DNA of 64,000 nt from G020354785 sp964534745. Its GTDB lineage: Bacteria > Bacteroidota > Bacteroidia > Bacteroidales > UBA10428. The notes under the pieces were generated by a model. That model did no database searches. It was not told where the DNA came from and saw only the letters and a program-made list of their open reading frames with translations. Where the stretch lies: NCBI GenBank assembly GCA_964534745.1, contig CAZHQW010000009.1, positions 1 to 64,000 of the forward strand, written 5' to 3'. Every line of letters begins with the position of its first letter. The stretch's first letter is position 1. Both the position numbers and the translations under genes were made by a program. Below are positions 1 through 7,912 of this stretch, piece after piece.

Positions 1-624
1 ATGTTTACAGGGGCCTTCAAGGATATTACGCCTGACAGTGTATATAATTTCTGGTGTGAAGTGGGAATATCAGCTTACCATCCCGATAGCAATATTATTG
101 ACTATCTTGTGGCAATGAATACATGGGATGGCTGCGGACGCGGACTTGACGGGACATTTCAGGATGACTATTGCAAGTATGGCGGACCTTTATACACTGT
201 ATCGGATACTATTGAAGGAGATGCTACTTTTTACCTGTTATGCCTTACAGGTTTGTGGGACAATGGAGAGGAGCCCCGTGAATTTGATGTACTGGTTGAC
301 GAGTTTAGTCTTGTCGAATATGTAGAAGACGGTATAAGGGACATAGGAACTGCTATTGGAGGCAGTGCAGCATCATTATACAATTATCCCAATCCGTTCA
401 GTGAAAATACAACAATCACATATACTGTTTCCGGGAATTCAGATGTAAGGCTTACAGTTTACAATCTCCTTGGTGATGAGGTAGCGGTGCTTGTCAATGA
501 GACTAAAAAAGAGGGCACCTACAATGTGGAGTTTGACGGTTCCGGACTTGCCAGGAGCATTTATTTCTGCAGCCTGAAGATTAATAATAAAACCATAACA
601 AGGAGGATGATTATATCGGAATAG
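1..624 (+). CDS. C-terminal part of a T9SS-secreted protein (5' end outside window)
   Basis: The visible 207 residues end in a type A T9SS sorting domain of about 80 residues. It starts at an NYPNPF motif (about residue 127), continues through LTVYNLLGDEV and ends in a basic RRMIISE tail. This domain directs periplasmic proteins through the type IX secretion system to the cell surface or outside. The upstream part (residues 1-115) has a beta-rich look ending in DVLVDEFSLVE, as in carbohydrate-binding or jelly-roll modules, but I cannot assign a family. No signal peptide follows the first ATG, which sits exactly at base 1, so the true start is almost certainly upstream of the window. Function of the missing N-terminal part is unknown. 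Confidence 0.8.
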   Translation: MFTGAFKDITPDSVYNFWCEVGISAYHPDSNIIDYLVAMNTWDGCGRGLDGTFQDDYCKYGGPLYTVSDTIEGDATFYLLCLTGLWDNGEEPREFDVLVDEFSLVEYVEDGIRDIGTAIGGSAASLYNYPNPFSENTTITYTVSGNSDVRLTVYNLLGDEVAVLVNETKKEGTYNVEFDGSGLARSIYFCSLKINNKTITRRMIISE

Positions 625-633
625 ATTTTTATA

Positions 634-1604
634 TCAGCGTGTAAGCTCCCTCCACAGGAGGTCTTTGAGCTTACCTAGATTGGACATTGTCGCTGACGAT
701 ATGAAAACATAAGGTACCTGTGGCAGGTCTTTCCTTATATCTTCCATGAGTTCATGATCAACAAGGTCTGATTTTGTTATTGCGAGTATTCTTTTTTTAT
801 CAAGCAGCTCGGGGTTATATTTTTTCAACTCATTAACAAGGATTTTATATTCGGCATGGACATTGTTACTGTCGGCAGGAACCATAAACAGCAGGGTGCT
901 GTTGCGTTCAATATGCCGAAGAAATCTTAATCCAAGTCCCTTTCCCTCACTTGCTCCTTCAATGATCCCCGGTATGTCTGCCACAACAAATGATTTGTTG
1001 TCCTTGTATGATACAATGCCCAGGTTAGGGGTGAGAGTGGTAAAAGGGTAGTCAGCGATTTTCGGTTTGGCGGCTGATATCACAGACAAAAGTGTAGACT
1101 TGCCGGCGTTGGGAAATCCGACAAGACCAACATCAGCAAGGATCTTAAGCTCCAGTATATACCAGCCTTCGATAGCCGGTTCTCCGGACTGTGCATACCT
1201 GGGGGTCTGATTTGTTGATGATTTGAAACGGGCATTTCCCAATCCTCCTCTTCCTCCTTTAGTCATTATATGTGACTCATTATGGTTCATGATCTCAAAC
1301 AGTATTTCATCAGTTTCCGCATTCCTGGCAACAGTTCCCAGGGGGACCTCGACAATACTGTCCTTTCCGTCGGCACCTGTCTTTAACGATTTTGAACCGT
1401 TCTGTCCGTTCCCGGCAAATATGTGCTTCTTATATCTCAGGTGAAGAAGAGTCCATAGATGGCTGTTACCCCTGAGTATTATATGTCCGCCCCGGCCCCC
1501 GTCACCTCCGTCAGGTCCGCCTTTAAGGGTGAACTTATCACGGTGCAGGTGTGCCGAACCCGCTCCTCCCTTTCCTGAGCGGCAAAATATTTTTATATAG
1601 TCAA
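634..1604 (-). CDS. obg: GTPase Obg/CgtA, N-terminus lost in the scaffold gap
   Basis: Essential ribosome-associated GTPase involved in 50S maturation and stress response. The reading frame is open from the stop at 634 right up to the edge of the N run, giving about 322 of an expected 330 residues. The glycine-rich Obg fold is visible next to the gap (DYIKIFCRSGKGG, then GGPDGGDGGRGG). The G domain follows with G1 GFPNAGKST, G3 DIPGII and G4 TKSD. An internal ATG at 1290 would delete the whole Obg domain and is not the real start. Only about 5-6 N-terminal residues and the start codon are missing. The gene lies downstream of adk and hpt on the same strand and probably shares a transcript with them. 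Confidence 0.95.
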
Positions 1605-1704
1605 NNNNNNNNNNNNNNNNNNNNNNNNNNNNNNNNNNNNNNNNNNNNNNNNNNNNNNNNNNNNNNNNNNNNNNNNNNNNNNNNNNNNNNNNNNNNNNNN
1701 NNNN
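1605..1704. other. Assembly gap, 100 Ns
   Basis: Exactly 100 undetermined bases separate adk from obg. A run of exactly 100 is the usual placeholder for a scaffold gap of unknown size. The gap must contain the last roughly 45 codons of adk, any spacer, and the first few codons of obg. Confidence 0.98.
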
Positions 1705-2141
1705 CTGTTTTCTATTATTGACAGGTTCTGGTCATCACTTCTCCCCGCTATCTTACCCCTGTTAAGGAGCCTTCTCACGAGCTCGTCGTGTTCTACCGAA
1801 AGCATCAGCATGGCTGTTATCTGCATTTCTTTTTTTGCCATGAGTTCGTCAAGCGCTTCAGCCTGGGTCGTTGTCCTGGGGAAACCGTCAAATATAAATC
1901 CTTTGGCATCATAATTCCGGTCAATCTTTGTCTCAATCATCCCGATGACAACATTATCAGGAACGAGCTCTCCCTTGTCCATATATTTTCTGGCCTGGAG
2001 TCCCAGTTCCGTTGAGCTGGCCAGCTCACTTCTCAGTATATCGCCTGTTGACAGGTGCACAAGACCATACTTTTTAATAATTTTTTCTGCCTGGGTCCCT
2101 TTCCCTGCTCCGGGAGGCCCGAATAACACTATGTTAAGCAT
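1705..2141 (-). CDS. adk: Adenylate kinase, C-terminus lost in the scaffold gap
   Basis: Catalyses AMP + ATP to 2 ADP in the cytoplasm. The 145 visible residues begin with the P-loop GPPGAGKGTQ (residues 8-17). They include the AMP-binding region (LSTGDILR), the FDGFPRTTTQAE motif and the LID-side arginines (RLLNRGKIAGRSDD). Reading stops at the gap. Bacteroidetes adenylate kinases of this short-LID type are about 190 residues, so about 45 are missing. It starts 30 bases downstream of hpt on the same strand, and purine salvage (hpt) followed by adk is metabolically coherent. Confidence 0.95.
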
Positions 2142-2171
2142 TTGAAAATGTATATTTAAAGGTTTTAATAA

Positions 2172-2714
2172 TCACAATTTGTCATTCATTACATAGATAT
2201 CCTTGAGATTCCTTCCGTATCCTTTATAATCCAGTCCATAACCTGCAACAAAATCATTTGGTATTTCTATACCGATATAATCGGGCCTGCTATCCCTGTC
2301 AAAGCTGTCCGGCTTGAAAAGAAGGGCTGCAATTCTTATATCCCTGGGCCCATATCCTTTAAGCTGTTTAAGTATGCTGTCTATGGTAAAACCCGTGTCG
2401 ATAATATCTTCGAGAATGACCACCGTCTTACCTGATATATCTTCATCAAGGCCTATAAGTCTTTTTATGCTTCCTGAAGATGATGAACCCTCATATGTCG
2501 CAAGTTTTAAAAACGATATCTGGCATTCAAGGTCTATCCTCCTGATTAAATCCGATACGAACATGAAAGCCCCGTTTAGAATTCCAAGAAAAAAAACATT
2601 CCTGCCTTTCAGGTCTTTATTCATCTGGTCTGCCAAACGGTTTATAGATTCCTGTATCTTGTCAGAGCTTACCAGTAGTCTGAATTCTTTGTCAACTATC
2701 CTGATTTTATCCAT
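2172..2714 (-). CDS. hpt: Hypoxanthine phosphoribosyltransferase
   Basis: Purine salvage enzyme that makes IMP or GMP from hypoxanthine or guanine and PRPP. At 180 residues it has the family length. The PRPP-binding signature VVILEDIIDTG is near residues 95-105, and FLGILNGAFMF near residues 42-52 matches the PRTase loop I region. The C-terminal DFVAGYGLDY is typical of bacterial HPRTs. It is the first gene of the minus-strand run hpt-adk-obg and is divergent from purE, so the 120-base spacer should hold promoters for both salvage and de novo purine genes. Confidence 0.95.
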   Translation of the reverse strand: MDKIRIVDKEFRLLVSSDKIQESINRLADQMNKDLKGRNVFFLGILNGAFMFVSDLIRRIDLECQISFLKLATYEGSSSSGSIKRLIGLDEDISGKTVVILEDIIDTGFTIDSILKQLKGYGPRDIRIAALLFKPDSFDRDSRPDYIGIEIPNDFVAGYGLDYKGYGRNLKDIYVMNDKL

Positions 2715-2772
2715 TAACTTGGCCGGAATTTTTATATCTTGCGAAAGTACAAATAATCAGGTTAATAAGTTA

Positions 2773-2787
2773 TAAGTTCGAAACTTA
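2773..2787. promoter_or_regulatory. Short palindrome between divergent hpt and purE
   Basis: TAAGTT-CGA-AACTTA is a perfect 6-base dyad with a 3-base centre, located 60 bases before the hpt start and 48 bases before purE. Its position between two purine genes would suit an operator, but no regulator is known to me for this motif, and short dyads arise by chance in AT-rich DNA. Confidence 0.25.
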
Positions 2788-2835
2788 CAATAATTATTAT
2801 TTTTATATTTATATAAAATTAAGAATTAAATATAA

Positions 2836-3345
2836 ATGAAACCACAAGTAAGCATAATAATGGGCAGCACGTCTGATCTGCCGGTAATGGAAAAAGCGGC
2901 GGAAGTCTTGAATGATTTTAAAATATATTTTGAAATGAATGCCCTGTCTGCACACAGAACACCAGGGGAGGTTGAGAAATTTGCAAAAAATGCTGAATCA
3001 AGAGGTATAAAGGTAATAATCGCCGGGGCAGGGATGGCTGCCCATCTTCCGGGCGTTATAGCAGCGATGACAACAATACCTGTTATAGGTGTACCGGTTG
3101 ACAGTTCTCTTAAAGGTATGGATGCATTACTGTCAATTGTCCAGATGCCTCCGGGCATACCGGTAGCAACAGTAGGTATTAATGCTGCACAGAATGCAGG
3201 GATTCTTGCCTGCCAGATTCTGGCCCAGTCCGATAAGAAAATTGCAGAAAAACTTGTTGATTTCAAGAAGAATCTTAAAAATAAAATTACCTCGGCAAAT
3301 AAGGAACTTTTAAAGGTCAGGTATGATTATAAAGTTGACAATTAG
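2836..3345 (+). CDS. purE: N5-carboxyaminoimidazole ribonucleotide mutase (PurE class I)
   Basis: Converts N5-CAIR to CAIR in de novo purine synthesis. The 169 residues carry the PurE signatures: IMGSTSDLPVME near the N-terminus, SAHRTP in the active site, GAGMAAHLPGV, and the VATVGINAAQNAGILA stretch. Length is as expected for the bacterial class I mutase, which normally works after PurK. No purK is in the window. Its last 23 bases overlap the start of the next gene in another frame, so translation of the two may be coupled. Confidence 0.96.
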   Translation: MKPQVSIIMGSTSDLPVMEKAAEVLNDFKIYFEMNALSAHRTPGEVEKFAKNAESRGIKVIIAGAGMAAHLPGVIAAMTTIPVIGVPVDSSLKGMDALLSIVQMPPGIPVATVGINAAQNAGILACQILAQSDKKIAEKLVDFKKNLKNKITSANKELLKVRYDYKVDN

Positions 3346-4150
3346 TGTCTATTCTGCACTATTTATTATTTGTCCGTTTACATATGCTGCCAATGATAAT
3401 TATCCCTGCGGGGCAAGAGCTTCCGGACTGGCAAATTCGGGTGTCGTATTAGCTGATTTATGGTCTAATTACCATAACCAGGCCGGACTTGCAGATATTG
3501 AAGATATTACCCTGGGCTTTCATTACGAAAATAAGTATGTTGTTTCCGAATACGGATTACATGCATTAGCACTTGCAATTCCTGTTAATAAAGGTACAAT
3601 AGGCGCAAGCATTTCTTTTTTCGGGTATGCCAAATATAACGAAAGCAAGATATCACTTGCGTTCGGGAAACCTTTCGGGGAAAAGTTTGCTGCAGGTATA
3701 CAGCTGGATTTACTTAATATATACCAGGCAGAGGATTATGGTAACCGGACTACACTTGCCGTTGAAGCGGGGATACTGGCTGAGCCTGTTGAGAACTTGC
3801 TTATAGGAGCACATGTATACAATCCGACAATGTCTTCATACCACACATTTGAGAATGAAAATGTCCCCACCATATTCCAGGTTGGGGCGGGCTATTATTT
3901 CACGGAGAAACTGCTTGTGGTCATCGAGACTGAAAAAGATATTGAGAGGAAACCTGTCTTTCAGTGCGGGGCTGAATATCACCTGATTAAGAGCATATAT
4001 GCGCGGTTAGGGTTATCATCGTCTGAAATATCAAGTTATTCATTTGGTGTAGGCTTTGTATATAAAGGAATAAGTGCCGATTTTGCTTTCTCTCATCACC
4101 AGATACTCGGGTATACTCCCCATGTATCGTTAAGTTATTCTTTCAGATAA
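3323..4150 (+). CDS. PorV/PorQ-like outer-membrane beta-barrel protein
   Basis: A 275-residue protein with an N-terminal signal peptide (hydrophobic residues 2-20, cleavage probably near TYAAN). The body is full of alternating beta strands and ends with an aromatic residue (YSFR), as outer-membrane barrels do. The segment ARASGLANSGVVLADLWSNY followed by NQAGLA resembles the N-terminal signature of PorV/PorQ-like T9SS-associated barrels (mutant-line proteins with an AxNPAGLA-type motif). It overlaps purE by 23 bases and precedes another envelope protein by 15 bases. A specific T9SS role is inference; it could be a general member of this barrel family. Confidence 0.7.
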   Translation: MIIKLTISVYSALFIICPFTYAANDNYPCGARASGLANSGVVLADLWSNYHNQAGLADIEDITLGFHYENKYVVSEYGLHALALAIPVNKGTIGASISFFGYAKYNESKISLAFGKPFGEKFAAGIQLDLLNIYQAEDYGNRTTLAVEAGILAEPVENLLIGAHVYNPTMSSYHTFENENVPTIFQVGAGYYFTEKLLVVIETEKDIERKPVFQCGAEYHLIKSIYARLGLSSSEISSYSFGVGFVYKGISADFAFSHHQILGYTPHVSLSYSFR

Positions 4151-4165
4151 AAATTTTAATACTTT

Positions 4166-6247
4166 ATGCATTATCGTTATTATGTAATTTTTATTTTTAG
4201 CCTTATTATTTCTGTTTACCTTTCGGCCCAGGGCCAGGCATTTGAGAAATATGAATCCATGGAGGACCTGGCAGAAACAATATATTCGGAAACAGACCAG
4301 CAGACCGATTATTCAACACTTTTTAATGAGCTGCATTATTATTATGAGAATCCTTTAAATATAAATGGTGCAGATTACGACGATTTAAAGAAGCTTTACA
4401 TATTAAGTGATTTCCAGATACAGAGCCTGCTTGACTATATTAAGGAAAACGGACCCATGGTAAGCATTTATGAATTACCTTATATATACGGATTTACACA
4501 GAAAGAGGCTATGTTCCTTGCCCCCCTGGTTACTTTTGAGCCTGTCAAGACAACCGGTCAGCTTACGCTCAAAAATGCGTATAAGCACGGACAGCATGAG
4601 ATAATAATGAGAACACAGCGGGTGCTGGAAAAGCAAAGGGGCTATCAGCCGGTCAGTGATTCGATACTGCAGATTAATCCTAATACAGGCAGGTACCTTG
4701 GAGACCCCTGCAAGCTGTATTTAAGATATAAATACATTCTTAAAGATAGGATATATATCGGACTGACTGCAGAAAAAGACGCAGGCGAAGAGTTTTTCAA
4801 GGGTTATAATAAGAATAACTTTGATTTCAGCTCGGCACATCTTCAGATCAATAATACAGGGTTTTTTAAAAAGATACATATAGGAGACTATCATCTGCAG
4901 TTCGGACAGGGACTGACTTTGTGGAGCGGACTGGCATTTGGCAAATCCGCATATGTTATGAATATTGAAAGAAGAGCAGAAGGAATTAAGACCTATGTAT
5001 CTGCAGATGAAAATATATTTTTCCGGGGCGCCGCAACAACCCTGTCTGCAGGAAGATTCGATATTACCTTATTCTATTCGCTAAAAAAGAGGGATGCCAA
5101 TATCACTGATACCTTAAGGCCCGGATTTTACGAATTTTCAGCTTTTCAGAATACGGGCTACCACAGGACTCCGCACGAAAACTATGACGAGAAAGCTATA
5201 AAGGAATCGGTATACGGCACCAATATCACTTACAGAAGGGATTACTGGACAGTAGGGACAACCTTTGTGCATTATGATTTCGGAGGGGAACTGAAGGAGG
5301 CGGAACGGGTATATAATAAGTTTGATTTCAGCGGTTCCCAGGTCACGAATATCGGAATTGATTACCGTGCAAACATCAGAAAAATCAGTTTTTTTGGGGA
5401 GGCAACCTCGGGTAATAATGCCTTTGGCATAATTAACGGTGCTGTAGCCTATGTAAATAGCCTTGTGTCATTCTCGGCCTATTACCGTTTATACAGGAAA
5501 GAATTATTTGCGCATTATGGCAATGCCCTTTCCGAAAATACGAATAATGCCAACGAAAACGGATTTTATTTAGGAACGGAAATTCATCCCTTAAGGAAAT
5601 GGAAGATCTCTGCATATTCTGACATATATAAGTTCCCATGGCTTAAGTATAATGTCAGTGCCCCCTCCCTGGGTACTGATTTTTTTATAGGACTCGATTA
5701 TACCGGGAGCAATAATTTTGAATCATATCTCAGGATATATCATGAAAGGGAATATGAAAACAGCACGGGTGAAGATACACTTATTGCAAAGCCTTATGAA
5801 GTAAGCCGCTTTAAAATAAGAATCCATATGTCCTGTTCAATAAACAGGAATTTACAATTAAGGAACAGGCTTGAACTTACGAGGATTAACAGGGTAAATG
5901 AATCTCCTGATAACGGGTATTTGCTGTACCAGGATTTGATTTACAAAACCGGGAGGCTCCCGCTGTCATTATATTTCAGATATGCCTTATTTGATACCGA
6001 CAGTTATTACTCAAGGATCTATGCCTATGAGAATGATCTGCTGTACGCATATTCAATTCCTGCACTATACTTCAGGGGTGTACGGACCTATATAATGTTG
6101 AAGTACTCTGTTTCAAGTCATGCCGATATATGGGTAAAATACGCAAGAACTACTTATGCAGGAAGGGATATAATCGGCGCGGGCCTGGATGAGATTGAAG
6201 GCAACTTAAAATCGGAAATTAAGTTACAGCTGAGAGTCAAGTTTTAG
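4166..6247 (+). CDS. Helix-hairpin-helix domain outer-membrane barrel protein
   Basis: A 693-residue protein with a signal peptide (residues 1-21, ends near LSAQGQ). It has an N-terminal helix-hairpin-helix-like module at about residues 50-115 (NPLNINGADYDDLKKLYILS, then GPMVSIYELPYI). The remaining 570 residues are rich in aromatic beta strands and end in LQLRVKF, as expected of an outer-membrane barrel. This architecture is a recurrent, poorly characterised Bacteroidetes family. Despite the ComEA-like HhH module, a DNA uptake role has not been shown to my knowledge. It lies 15 bases after the PorV/PorQ-like gene and probably forms an operon with it. The 3' end overlaps the convergent acetyltransferase gene by 4 bases. 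Confidence 0.7.
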   Translation: MHYRYYVIFIFSLIISVYLSAQGQAFEKYESMEDLAETIYSETDQQTDYSTLFNELHYYYENPLNINGADYDDLKKLYILSDFQIQSLLDYIKENGPMVSIYELPYIYGFTQKEAMFLAPLVTFEPVKTTGQLTLKNAYKHGQHEIIMRTQRVLEKQRGYQPVSDSILQINPNTGRYLGDPCKLYLRYKYILKDRIYIGLTAEKDAGEEFFKGYNKNNFDFSSAHLQINNTGFFKKIHIGDYHLQFGQGLTLWSGLAFGKSAYVMNIERRAEGIKTYVSADENIFFRGAATTLSAGRFDITLFYSLKKRDANITDTLRPGFYEFSAFQNTGYHRTPHENYDEKAIKESVYGTNITYRRDYWTVGTTFVHYDFGGELKEAERVYNKFDFSGSQVTNIGIDYRANIRKISFFGEATSGNNAFGIINGAVAYVNSLVSFSAYYRLYRKELFAHYGNALSENTNNANENGFYLGTEIHPLRKWKISAYSDIYKFPWLKYNVSAPSLGTDFFIGLDYTGSNNFESYLRIYHEREYENSTGEDTLIAKPYEVSRFKIRIHMSCSINRNLQLRNRLELTRINRVNESPDNGYLLYQDLIYKTGRLPLSLYFRYALFDTDSYYSRIYAYENDLLYAYSIPALYFRGVRTYIMLKYSVSSHADIWVKYARTTYAGRDIIGAGLDEIEGNLKSEIKLQLRVKF

Positions 6248-6885
6248 AACTCTCTGAGGGTAAAGCTGCGCCTGAACTTTTTGAACAGCTCAATATATAA
6301 TATAAGTTTGAGATTTATGGCATTAAGTTTTTTCTTAAATTTTATTGTAGAGTAATTAAAATATTCACTGACACTATAAAATGTGTTTTTCCCATGCTTT
6401 CTAAGGAACTCATAACTCTTGTAACGCAGGTACGGAGCTAAATTATTACCCCTGAACTCATGCATGGTATACATACTGAAAAGGTAGGCTTCATTTTCCT
6501 TCATGCTTACCGGGTGCGGTGTGAAATTACATGAGTCAAAATCAATCCACATAAAGGCTGCAATTTCGTCCTTAAATTTTAAGCCGATACATTTTTTTCC
6601 ATTATTCAGCTTTTTTAGCAATGCCTCAGCATTGTATCCGTCTGCCCGTGTACCAATTATTTTCATATCATCCGGACCAAGAAACTCAAGTGTATAATCT
6701 GCTTCATTGCCCTTAATTTCCGGGGGACTAATTTCAGTCCGGCCTTCCTGAACCCAGTAGTAGGGCCTGATTTCCAGGCCAATGCGTGACAGGACATTTC
6801 TAAAAACCTGCAGGAAAAGGCCATAACGCACTTTACTCCATAACCATTGCAGTTTTGAGATCCTGGCATCTTTGGCTATTGTCAT
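6244..6885 (-). CDS. GNAT-like N-acetyltransferase
   Basis: 213 residues. The segment YLFSMYTMHEFRGNNLAPYL followed by YEFLRKHG fits the acetyl-CoA-binding strand-loop-helix of GNAT enzymes (R/Q-x-x-G/N-x-G/A type loop), and TFYSVSEYFNYSTIKFKKKLNA fits the C-terminal GNAT helix often seen in envelope or polysaccharide-linked GNATs. The substrate cannot be read from the sequence. The start ATG overlaps the stop of the upstream BKACE gene by 4 bases (ATGA type), so the two are translationally coupled. This suggests a shared amino- or keto-acid substrate chain, which is inference. Confidence 0.65.
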   Translation of the reverse strand: MTIAKDARISKLQWLWSKVRYGLFLQVFRNVLSRIGLEIRPYYWVQEGRTEISPPEIKGNEADYTLEFLGPDDMKIIGTRADGYNAEALLKKLNNGKKCIGLKFKDEIAAFMWIDFDSCNFTPHPVSMKENEAYLFSMYTMHEFRGNNLAPYLRYKSYEFLRKHGKNTFYSVSEYFNYSTIKFKKKLNAINLKLILYIELFKKFRRSFTLREF

Positions 6886-7766
6886 ATATTCTCCGTTTGT
6901 TTATAAATACGGCCGTATTTTCCATTTCCGGGTTCAAGGTTCATTTTCTTTCTGAATTCGCTGGCTGTCATCACTTCCCTCTCATTGGCTTCGGCTATGA
7001 CGTGAATCCTTTTAATAAGATCGACATTGCGTGCCAGCTTTGTCCTTGCAGAGTTATAGAATATATTATCCTCAAGTCCGATCCTTACACCCCCTCCAAT
7101 AGCTATAGCGACCGAGTTCATTATAAGCTGGTAGTCCCCGATTCCTGCAAGGCTCCAAAATGAATCAGGAGGCAAGTCTCTGATCATAATTCCTGCATGC
7201 AGGATATCTGCCTGTGCGCAGGCTATATTTCCCAGTAAAAGATTAAAATAATGCGGTGGCGCTATAAGTCCTTTTTTCTCGAGGTACTTGGCATAATTTA
7301 TCATACCGGCATCAAATGCTTCGAGTTCCGGTACTATGCCGCGGACCTTCATATCTTCTGCCAGTTTCTGTATCATTTCAGGAGAATTGACACTTGCTAT
7401 TTTATTGAAGTTCAACGAACTTAAGGTAAGGCTGCCCAGATCGGGTTTTAAAGGACCCTCAAGCTGCAGGACTTCGGAACGTTCCTCAAATTTATGAAAG
7501 GTTCGCCCGCTAAGAGAAACACAAATAACAAGATAGGGTGCAAATCTCCTTATTCCTTCAATAATCTCTGCATATATTTCTTTCTTATAGGTTGGCTCTC
7601 CGGTCTGCGGATCCCGCGCATGAATGTGAACTTTGGTAATGCCGATCTCACATGCGTGATGTACATCTTCTACAATCTCAGCAGCACTTACAGGAATATG
7701 AGGGGTTAATTCCTTGGTCGGTATCATTCCTGTTGGAGTAAAATCGATTATTAATTTTTCCGGCAT
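6882..7766 (-). CDS. BKACE-family (DUF849) beta-keto acid cleavage enzyme
   Basis: 294 residues matching the beta-keto acid cleavage family, whose first member, Kce, condenses 3-keto-5-aminohexanoate with acetyl-CoA in lysine fermentation. Zn ligands are visible as VHIHARDP (His47, His49) and the late GGGVRIGLEDN (Glu near residue 230). The N-terminal ITKVHIHARDP and TPTGMIPTKE segments are typical. There are no other lysine-fermentation genes (kdd, kal, kamA) alongside, only the GNAT-like gene. The family is known to act on many different beta-keto acids, so the substrate is uncertain. Confidence 0.88.
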   Translation of the reverse strand: MPEKLIIDFTPTGMIPTKELTPHIPVSAAEIVEDVHHACEIGITKVHIHARDPQTGEPTYKKEIYAEIIEGIRRFAPYLVICVSLSGRTFHKFEERSEVLQLEGPLKPDLGSLTLSSLNFNKIASVNSPEMIQKLAEDMKVRGIVPELEAFDAGMINYAKYLEKKGLIAPPHYFNLLLGNIACAQADILHAGIMIRDLPPDSFWSLAGIGDYQLIMNSVAIAIGGGVRIGLEDNIFYNSARTKLARNVDLIKRIHVIAEANEREVMTASEFRKKMNLEPGNGKYGRIYKQTENI

Positions 7767-7912
7767 ATGAATCCTGTTTAAAAATCAAAACTTGAAGAGA
7801 CTAAAATAAGCAATAATAATTATACCACGAAAGTTTGTTATCGGGTATTTGCAACCAACTGATTATTTGCTTGTCATTATTCTTTAAAAATATAAATTAC
7901 AAATTTCAGTAT

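Noticed and set aside
2826..3266. Open frame of 146 codons opposite purE
   Set aside because: purE has all family motifs; the antisense product is compositionally biased.
4166..6247. DNA-binding or competence protein because of the helix-hairpin-helix motif
   Set aside because: The signal peptide and barrel-like body place it in the outer membrane; the HhH module alone does not support DNA repair or uptake.
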